Positions 1-8,118 of a DNA stretch of 8,118 nt are shown in pieces (position 1 is the stretch's first letter; every line of letters begins with the position of its first letter). Origin of the DNA: DATFWC01 sp045801465. GTDB taxonomy: Bacteria > Pseudomonadota > Alphaproteobacteria > Rhizobiales > Xanthobacteraceae. Both the position numbers and the translations under genes were made by a program. The DNA lies in assembly GCA_045801465.1 (NCBI GenBank), contig JBJMSU010000037.1, positions 1 to 8,118 on the forward strand, written 5' to 3'. The notes beneath the pieces were generated by a model. The model was not told the origin of the DNA. It did not search any database and saw only the letters and a list, made by a program, of their open reading frames with translations.

Positions 1-2
1 AA

Positions 3-4064
<4,062 letters not shown>

Positions 4065-4068
4065 CTCC

Positions 4069-4136
4069 GTAGCCTGGATGAAGCGAAGCGCAATCCGGGA
4101 ATGGACCCGCATTCCGCTCCGCTCCATGCCGGCTAC
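4069..4136. repeat. REP-like imperfect palindrome between convergent genes
   Basis: The segment begins GTAGCCTGGATG and ends CATGCCGGCTAC. The left arm (4069-4099) and the reverse complement of the right arm (4106-4136) agree at about 25 of 31 positions, with a spacer of about 6 bases, so a long interrupted stem-loop can form in either transcript. The sequence resembles the 'GTAGCC(C/T)GGATG-AGCG-AGCG-CAATCCGGG' repeats scattered between genes in many proteobacterial genomes; that is from memory and was not searched. It starts 5 bases after the helicase stop and ends 26 bases from the stop of the opposing binding-protein gene. It could end or protect both transcripts, but there is no U-tract on either side, so it is not a classical intrinsic terminator. 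Confidence 0.75.
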
Positions 4137-4162
4137 CAGACTCGGCACGTGCGCAACCTGAG

Positions 4163-5278
4163 TTACCGCCCGCGTAAAATGGCCCGGGTGCGCTCGGCGA
4201 TGTCCGGCCGCACGGCGGCCGTGTGGTGGATGAATTTCTGCACCTCTTCGCCGCGTGCCGGGTCGACCTCGATCTGCGTCTTCTCGATCTCGCTGCGGAA
4301 ATCGGCGTCCTCGAGCATGGCGGCGAAGGCGTCGCGCAGCACCTTGACGCGATCGGCCGGAATGCCGGGCGGCGCCACGATCGAGCGGCCGATGAGGGTG
4401 TTGCCGAGATAGAAGCCGAACACCTCTTTCGCCTCTACTGTCTTGGCGAGCTCAAGCATGGTCGGCACCTGCGGCAGCTCGCGATGCCGCGCGACTGCGT
4501 ACTGGACGAGCAGATTGATGTCGCGGTTCTCGAGCCAGCTCTGCTTGGTGCGATTGAGCGTGTGCCAGGAGGTGAGCGCGCCGTCCACTTCCCCGCGCTC
4601 CATCGCCAGCATGCCCTGGGTCGAGCCCGGATAGCCGGAGATGATCTTCATTTTCGTCCCGGCGAGCGCGTTCAAGAGCTTCGGATAGCCTTCGGACGGC
4701 GAGCCCGGCCCGGTGCCGGCCATCAAGGTTTCGTGCTCCATGGCATCCTGAATGGTCTTCACCCGTGACGTCTTCCAGGTGAAGTGGACCTCGGTGATGC
4801 CGGAGACACGCCCGATCCAGTTGAGCTCCGCCGCCTTGAACTGAACGCCCGGCGAGCGCAGCGCGTCTTCGATCGCGGCATTCTGCGTGATCATGCCGAA
4901 CGCAGTGCCGTCTTTCGGCGCCACGGCGTAAAGGAAGTTGGCGGCCTGGAAGCTGCCGGCGCCGGGCATGCTCTGCGCCACGATCGTGGGGTGCCCGGGA
5001 ATGTGCTTGCCCATGAAGCGGGCGACGAGGCGGCTGTAGTAGTCATAGGTGCCGCCCGGCGCGAAGCCGATATAGAGGTTGATCACCTTGCCTTTGAAGA
5101 AGACCTCGGCGCCTTGCGCGGCGGCGCCCGCCGGCGCAACGGCGAGACAGGTCAGCGCCGCGAGAGCTGCGAGGCACCGTCTGCGCGCGCAGCGAGCACG
5201 ACGGCCGTTTGCTAGCTGGGATGTGCCGCTTGCTCCACCACTCCCCGCGTGCGGCGCGAGGTCGACTTGCGAGCGCAC
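4163..5278 (-). CDS. TctC/Bug-family periplasmic substrate-binding protein, start region disrupted
   Basis: Secreted ligand-binding protein of the tripartite tricarboxylate transporter (TctC/Bug) family, which catches small organic acids for a TctA/TctB permease. Numbering from the GTG at 5278 (371 aa), a basic segment (RRARCARRR, 26-34) precedes a hydrophobic core (LAALAALTCLAVAPA) and a likely signal-peptidase site after AAA (52-54). Family motifs follow: FFKGKVINLYIGFAPGGTYD (60-79), GKHIPGHPTIV (90-100), MPGAGS (104-109), VAPKDGT (119-125), LAMERGEVDG (224-233) and VAPPGIPADRV (301-311). Stop is TAA. The 5' end is odd. There is no ATG, GTG or TTG in frame between the signal peptide and the neighbouring repeat. 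The only nearby candidate, GTG 5278, lies inside the repeat with no Shine-Dalgarno, and gives an unusually long basic leader of about 36 residues. The gene may be poorly expressed or a recent pseudogene. It lies downstream of a dioxygenase gene on the same strand. Family is secure; start is not. Confidence 0.85.
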   Translation of the reverse strand: MRSQVDLAPHAGSGGASGTSQLANGRRARCARRRCLAALAALTCLAVAPAGAAAQGAEVFFKGKVINLYIGFAPGGTYDYYSRLVARFMGKHIPGHPTIVAQSMPGAGSFQAANFLYAVAPKDGTAFGMITQNAAIEDALRSPGVQFKAAELNWIGRVSGITEVHFTWKTSRVKTIQDAMEHETLMAGTGPGSPSEGYPKLLNALAGTKMKIISGYPGSTQGMLAMERGEVDGALTSWHTLNRTKQSWLENRDINLLVQYAVARHRELPQVPTMLELAKTVEAKEVFGFYLGNTLIGRSIVAPPGIPADRVKVLRDAFAAMLEDADFRSEIEKTQIEVDPARGEEVQKFIHHTAAVRPDIAERTRAILRGR

Positions 5279-5410
5279 TTGCGCGAAGCAAGTCGGGTGA
5301 GGGGGCGCCTCCACAGGCTCAGATTCGTTGCCACGCCCCCTCACCCAGATTCCTTCGCTTCGCTCGGAATCCGACCTCTCCCCGCACGCGGGGAGAGGTG
5401 GAGCAAGCGG
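5226..5410. repeat. Large inverted-repeat (MITE/palindromic) element
   Basis: Two arms of about 77-82 bases (5226-5307 and 5334-5410) are inverted copies around a spacer of about 26 bases. The left arm begins CCGCTTGCTCCACC and ends GGGTGAGGGGGCG; the right arm begins CGCCCCCTCACCC and ends GGTGGAGCAAGCGG. Smaller palindromes are nested inside: a perfect 11-bp stem at 5375-5385/5388-5398 and a GATTCC/GGAATC hairpin at 5348-5370 in the right arm, plus a CGACTTGC/GCAAGTCG-type hairpin at 5262-5295 in the left. No transposase is encoded. It resembles, from memory, the dispersed 'CTCTCCCCGC...GCGGGGAGAG' repeats common in Hyphomicrobiales. It sits between a dioxygenase gene and a binding-protein gene on the minus strand and covers the latter's only candidate start. 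Confidence 0.85.
5375..5398. repeat. Perfect 11-bp hairpin inside the inverted-repeat element
   Basis: CCTCTCCCCGC and GCGGGGAGAGG are exact reverse complements separated by only AC, so the top base pairs must open to make a loop. In RNA this would be a very stable GC hairpin in the leader between the dioxygenase and binding-protein genes. The equivalent site in the left arm (5240-5260) is degraded by several substitutions. No U-run follows on either strand, so it is not called a terminator. Confidence 0.7.
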
Positions 5411-5457
5411 CTTGTGCGTGCGCAAACCGATCACTCGGGAGCTCGTATCATATGTCG

Positions 5458-6339
5458 CTACGCGGCCGGCCGGTAGAACGGGCGGTCGCCACGGATGGTG
5501 GTGCGGTGCATGCGGCGGATGTCGGGCAGGCTGTAGCCGCCGCAAGCCTGGTGGGTGAGACAGCGGTTGTCCCAGATGACCAGGTCGCCGTCGTGCCAAT
5601 GATGGCGGTAGTGAAAGCGCGGCTGCAGCATGATGGCGAACAGCTGATCGAGCAGGGCTTGCGCTTGCGCGTCCGGCATGTCGGCAATGCCGATGGTGAA
5701 GCGCGGCGAGATATAGAGCGCCTGGCGGCCGGTCTCCGGGTGCGTGCGCACCATCGGCTGCAGCACCGGTTCGCGATCCTTCTCGCGCTGCCGGTAGTAG
5801 GCCGCCGCGTCGGTGCGCGCCGCCGAGACGGTGACGCGCGGATTCTTCAGCTTGCTGATGTGGTGGATGCCGTAGCGGCCCTCGATCTGCCGCTTCAAAT
5901 TGGGACTCAAGGCTTCGTAGACCTGGTACATGTTGCAGTACTCGGTGTCCCCGCCGGTCGTCGGGTTGCGTACGGCGTAGAGCACCGTGCTCCGGCATGG
6001 CTCCGGCAGGTGCGAGGAGTCCGAATGCCAGAAATCGCCGGCATCGACGATGCCAACCGCCGTTCCGTCCGGCCTGATCTCGTTCGACAGGATCAGGATG
6101 TCGGGGTCGTCGGGATGGCAGTAGTCCTTGCGGTCCTGCGGCTCGAGCGGCCCGAGCTGACGCGAGAACGCGGCCTGCTCGCGCGCGGTCAGCGTCTGGT
6201 CGCGGATCACCGTCACCGGATAATCCAGCATGGTGCGATCGAGCGCCGCGAGCGTGTCCGCATCCAACCGCGTGCGGCAATCCAGACCGAGAACCTCGGC
6301 CGCACCGGCGTCGGATAGTTTCCGCACCGTGAACGTCAT
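5458..6339 (-). CDS. TauD/TfdA-family Fe(II)/2-oxoglutarate dioxygenase
   Basis: Cytoplasmic non-haem iron enzyme of the TauD/TfdA family, which couples decarboxylation of 2-oxoglutarate to oxidation of a small substrate, often a sulfonate, phenoxyacid or other organic acid. The 293-aa product is close to the usual 280-300. The iron triad is visible: HxD as H105-S-D107 in the context FWHSDSSH, and distal H263 in LVIWDNRCLTH. R279 in MHRTTIRGD fits the 2-oxoglutarate-binding arginine. PTTGGDTEYCNMY (126-138) is the typical GGDT segment. The start at 6339 was chosen because GGAG (6346-6349) lies 6 bases upstream and a promoter candidate ends before it. An upstream ATG at 6432 would put that promoter inside the gene and add a non-conserved leader. 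It is probably co-transcribed with the binding-protein gene downstream, although the repeat element separates them. The substrate is unknown; taurine should not be assumed. Confidence 0.92.
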   Translation of the reverse strand: MTFTVRKLSDAGAAEVLGLDCRTRLDADTLAALDRTMLDYPVTVIRDQTLTAREQAAFSRQLGPLEPQDRKDYCHPDDPDILILSNEIRPDGTAVGIVDAGDFWHSDSSHLPEPCRSTVLYAVRNPTTGGDTEYCNMYQVYEALSPNLKRQIEGRYGIHHISKLKNPRVTVSAARTDAAAYYRQREKDREPVLQPMVRTHPETGRQALYISPRFTIGIADMPDAQAQALLDQLFAIMLQPRFHYRHHWHDGDLVIWDNRCLTHQACGGYSLPDIRRMHRTTIRGDRPFYRPAA

Positions 6340-6345
6340 AATCGG

Positions 6346-6349
6346 CTCC
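6346..6349 (-). promoter_or_regulatory. Shine-Dalgarno GGAG deciding the dioxygenase start
   Basis: On the minus strand, GGAG is followed by 6 bases (CCGATT) and then ATG at 6339. This spacing is near ideal and favours 6339 over the ATGs further upstream in the same frame. Confidence 0.65.
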
Positions 6350-6373
6350 AGCGCTCGATGTCCGGCACGTCGC

Positions 6374-6401
6374 ATCATGGCGACGGCCGGCCCACTGTCA
6401 A
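6374..6401 (-). promoter_or_regulatory. Sigma-70 promoter candidate for the minus-strand dioxygenase unit
   Basis: A perfect -35 hexamer TTGACA (6401-6396, minus strand) is followed after 16 bases by CATGAT (6379-6374), matching the TATAAT -10 consensus at 4 of 6 positions. Transcription would begin near 6367, leaving a leader of about 28 bases that holds the GGAG site before the ATG at 6339. Predicted by eye from consensus only. Confidence 0.5.
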
Positions 6402-6504
6402 ACCCAACGATTACGACCTCGCGGTGGTGCAAACCGCCGCCGTGGATTATGCTTCGACCGGGTGGCGAGAAAGCAAGCGCTGATGCGAGGCTGAAGCCTT
6501 AGTG

Positions 6505-7542
6505 ATGCCGATCAGAAGATGCATCGAAGCCGCCGTGGCGCTGTTGGTCCTGGGGAGCCCGCCTGCCGCCGCGCAGGAGGCGGTGGCGCAGTTCTACAAG
6601 GGCAGGACGGTCACCATCATGGTCGGTTCGTCGGCCGGCGGCGGCTACGATCTCTATGCCCGGCTGATTGCGCGGCATCTCGGCAAGCACATCCCGGGCA
6701 ATCCTACCATCGTGGTCGGCAACATGCCGGGCGCCGCCAGCAACGTGCTGGCGGCGCATATCTACAACGTCGCGCCCAAGGACGGCACCGTGATCGGCGC
6801 GATCTTCATGGGCGCGGTGGTCGAGCCGCTGTTCGGCTTCAGGACGCGCGCCACGCACGACACGAGCAAGTTCAACTACATCGGCAATGCCAACAAGGAC
6901 GTCTACGTATGTCTCGTGCGCGGCGATGCGCCGGTGAAGACCTTCGGCGACGCGTTGGAGAAGGAGCTCGTCGTCGGCGGCACGGCGGAAGGCGCCTCCA
7001 CGCGCGACTTCGCGGTGCTGCTCAAGAACCTGCTGGGCGCGAAATTCAAGATCGTGGCCGGCTATGCGGGCTCGCGCGAAATCAACCTGGCGATGGAGCG
7101 CGGCGAGGTCCAGGGCGGTTGCGGCCAGAGCTGGTCGAGCGTCGCCGCCACCTATCCGTCCTGGTTCAGCGAGGGCAAGATCAAGGTCCTGGCGCAGGAG
7201 GACACGGAAGGATATCCCGAGCTCAATCGGCAGGGCGTGCCGCTCACGCGCGCCTTCGCCAAGACCGAGGAGCAGGCGCGCATCCTCGATCTGATCTATA
7301 GCCAGACGACGTTCGGCCGTCCCTATATCGTGGCTCCGGAAGTGCCCAAGGAACGCGTCGCGGCGCTGCGCCGGGCCTTCATGGCGACCATGCGGGATCC
7401 CGATCTGGTCGCCGAGGCCAAGCACATGCAGCTTGATATCATGCCGGTTGCCGGCGAGGATTTGCAGGCCATGATCGCTCGCCTGTACGCCACGCCCAAG
7501 GATATCCTCGACCAGGCGAGGCAGGCGACGGCGGCCAAATAG
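6505..7542 (+). CDS. TctC/Bug-family periplasmic substrate-binding protein
   Basis: Second secreted binding protein of the TctC/Bug family, 345 aa from the ATG at 6505. An adjacent in-frame GTG at 6502 would add one residue. The signal peptide has IRR at 3-5, a hydrophobic core (AAVALLVLGSPP) and a probable cleavage after AAA (21-23), leaving a mature protein of about 320 aa, normal for the family. Motifs include FYKGRTVTIMVGSSAGGGYD (30-49), GKHIPGNPTIVVGNMPGA (60-77), VAPKDGTVIG (89-98), GYAGSREINLAMERGEVQGG (187-206) and YIVAPEVPKERVAALRRAF (274-292). It clearly resembles the minus-strand binding protein but is divergent, so the two are paralogues rather than a recent duplication. The Shine-Dalgarno is weak (GAGG at 6487-6490, 14 bases upstream). 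A dioxygenase gene follows 42 bases after its TAG, so the two probably share a transcript. No TctA/TctB genes are present; many Bug proteins are encoded as such orphans. The ligand cannot be inferred. Confidence 0.93.
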   Translation: MPIRRCIEAAVALLVLGSPPAAAQEAVAQFYKGRTVTIMVGSSAGGGYDLYARLIARHLGKHIPGNPTIVVGNMPGAASNVLAAHIYNVAPKDGTVIGAIFMGAVVEPLFGFRTRATHDTSKFNYIGNANKDVYVCLVRGDAPVKTFGDALEKELVVGGTAEGASTRDFAVLLKNLLGAKFKIVAGYAGSREINLAMERGEVQGGCGQSWSSVAATYPSWFSEGKIKVLAQEDTEGYPELNRQGVPLTRAFAKTEEQARILDLIYSQTTFGRPYIVAPEVPKERVAALRRAFMATMRDPDLVAEAKHMQLDIMPVAGEDLQAMIARLYATPKDILDQARQATAAK

Positions 7543-7573
7543 AACGCCAAGCCGGAACGGAACGGCGAGTCTC

Positions 7574-7578
7574 GGAGG
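7574..7578 (+). promoter_or_regulatory. Strong Shine-Dalgarno GGAGG for the second dioxygenase
   Basis: GGAGG lies 6 bases before the ATG at 7585, in the 42-base gap after the binding-protein stop. It is the best ribosome-binding site in the window, fixes the start, and shows the reading frame was under selection for translation despite the internal stop codon. Confidence 0.8.
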
Positions 7579-7584
7579 ACGTGC

Positions 7585-8118
7585 ATGAGCATCGCGACGC
7601 AGACGAGGACCGCATTCGAGATCGTCCCGCTGACCCGGCATATCGGCGCCGAGCTGCGCGGCATCGATCTGCGCGGCAAGCCGGACGAGGAAACCGTCCG
7701 CGCCATCTATCAAGCCTGGCTCGACCACCTCGTCATCATTTTTCCCGAGCAGGAACTCTCCCAGCAAGACCTCGTGCGCGTGACCGGCTATTTCGGCGAA
7801 ATCGGCGAGCTCTCGCGTCCGGCGAAATATTTTCCCAAAGGCTATTCGCAGCTTTTGCCCGGCATCATGCTGATCTCCAACATCCGCGAGAACGGCGAGC
7901 CGATCGGCGCGCTGCCGGATGGCGAGATGATGTTCCACCATGACATGATCCATTCCGAGGTGCCGGACAAGGGAACGCTGCTCTAGTCCGTCGAAATACC
8001 CTCGGCCGGCGGCAACACGCTGTTCGCAAGCGGCTACGCCGCCTATGACACGCTCGATCCGAAAGTCCGCGACAAGCTGGAAGGCCGCAAAGCCATCCAC
8101 CATTACAATTATGGCTCG
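7585..8118 (+). pseudogene. TauD/TfdA-family dioxygenase interrupted by in-frame TAG (3' partial)
   Basis: Second Fe(II)/2-oxoglutarate dioxygenase of the TauD/TfdA family. The first 133 codons give a typical N-terminal half: FEIVPLTRHIGAELRGIDL (11-29), YFGEIGELSRP (69-79), and the iron-binding HxD as H118-H119-D120 in FHHDMIHSEVPD. TAG at 7984-7986 then interrupts the frame. The same frame continues without another stop to the window end (44 codons) with well-conserved family sequence: SVEIPSAGGNTLFASGYAAY, then KAIHHYNYGS. Relatives usually have tyrosine at the stop position (TLLYSVE-like), so one base change from TAC or TAT explains it. The 133-aa product would lack the distal histidine and the 2-oxoglutarate arginine, so it should be inactive. 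It could be a recent nonsense mutation, a sequencing error or a suppressed amber codon. It belongs to a different subgroup from the minus-strand dioxygenase (HHDMIH versus HSDSSH). It lies 42 bases after a binding-protein gene, in the same orientation. Confidence 0.82.

Larger units (their letters stand above)
6340..6504. promoter_or_regulatory. Divergent intergenic region between the two modules
   Basis: The only gap from which both the minus-strand dioxygenase/binding-protein unit and the plus-strand binding-protein/dioxygenase unit can be expressed. The minus-strand promoter is listed separately. On the plus strand a TATGCT (6448-6453) is a weak -10 candidate without a convincing -35. A short inverted repeat GCGGT-N7-ACCGC (6421-6437) lies between the two promoter positions and could be an operator, but it is short enough to be chance. 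No regulator gene is in the window. Confidence 0.5.

Noticed and set aside
5375..5398. Perfect hairpin as an intrinsic terminator
   Set aside because: No run of T follows the stem on either strand.
5226..5410. Inverted-repeat element as an insertion sequence or CRISPR-like array
   Set aside because: No transposase frame, no regular direct repeats with spacers; only palindromic arms are present.
5279..6280. Upstream extension of the minus-strand binding-protein frame to give 705 aa
   Set aside because: The extra part reads through the repeat and through the dioxygenase gene in the wrong frame; it is open by chance, not a fusion protein.
5209..6318. 369-codon plus-strand open frame opposite the minus-strand dioxygenase
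   Set aside because: Antisense to a gene with a complete iron triad; no recognisable product of its own.
6340..6432. Longer N-terminus for the minus-strand dioxygenase starting at 6432
   Set aside because: The added residues do not look conserved, and they overlap the TTGACA promoter candidate and the GGAG site serving the start at 6339.
7984..7986. TAG as a pyrrolysine or otherwise recoded codon
   Set aside because: Nothing in the window suggests a recoding system, the family expects tyrosine here, and a single-base mutation is the simpler explanation.
6499..8103. 534-codon open frame on the minus strand opposite the second module
   Set aside because: It overlaps two well-supported plus-strand genes and shows no family motif; long antisense frames are expected at this GC content.

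Overview
The window is GC-rich throughout, with strong third-position GC bias and long spurious antisense frames. Its gene content (a long Lhr helicase, TctC/Bug-type periplasmic binding proteins, TauD-family oxygenases) and its two dispersed palindromic repeats suggest an alphaproteobacterium of the Hyphomicrobiales, in the Bradyrhizobium/Xanthobacteraceae neighbourhood. That placement is inferred from style and remembered repeat families, not from a marker gene.

Layout: (1) Bases 3-4064, plus strand: most of a large Lhr-type ATP-dependent helicase, cut at its N-terminus by the window edge. (2) Bases 4065-4162: a short gap between convergent genes, filled mostly by a 68-bp REP-like imperfect palindrome. 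(3) Bases 4163-6339, minus strand: a two-gene unit in transcription order TauD-family dioxygenase, then TctC/Bug binding protein. A large inverted-repeat element (5226-5410) lies between them and runs into the 5' end of the binding-protein gene, which has no ordinary start codon left. (4) Bases 6340-6504: a divergent promoter region with a good sigma-70 candidate facing the minus-strand unit. (5) Bases 6505-8118, plus strand: a second binding protein followed by a second TauD/TfdA-family dioxygenase. The latter carries an in-frame TAG after codon 133 and runs off the window.

The right half is therefore a back-to-back pair of 'TctC/Bug binding protein + Fe(II)/2-oxoglutarate dioxygenase' modules. 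The likely theme is capture of small organic acids or sulfonates in the periplasm and oxidative attack on them in the cytoplasm, but no substrate can be read from the sequence and no TctA/TctB membrane genes are present. Both modules show damage: a repeat has replaced the start region of one binding-protein gene, and a nonsense codon interrupts one dioxygenase. I see no RNA gene, CRISPR array, transposase or clearly new system. The points most worth checking are the repeat/start-codon fusion, the amber codon and the mirrored module arrangement.
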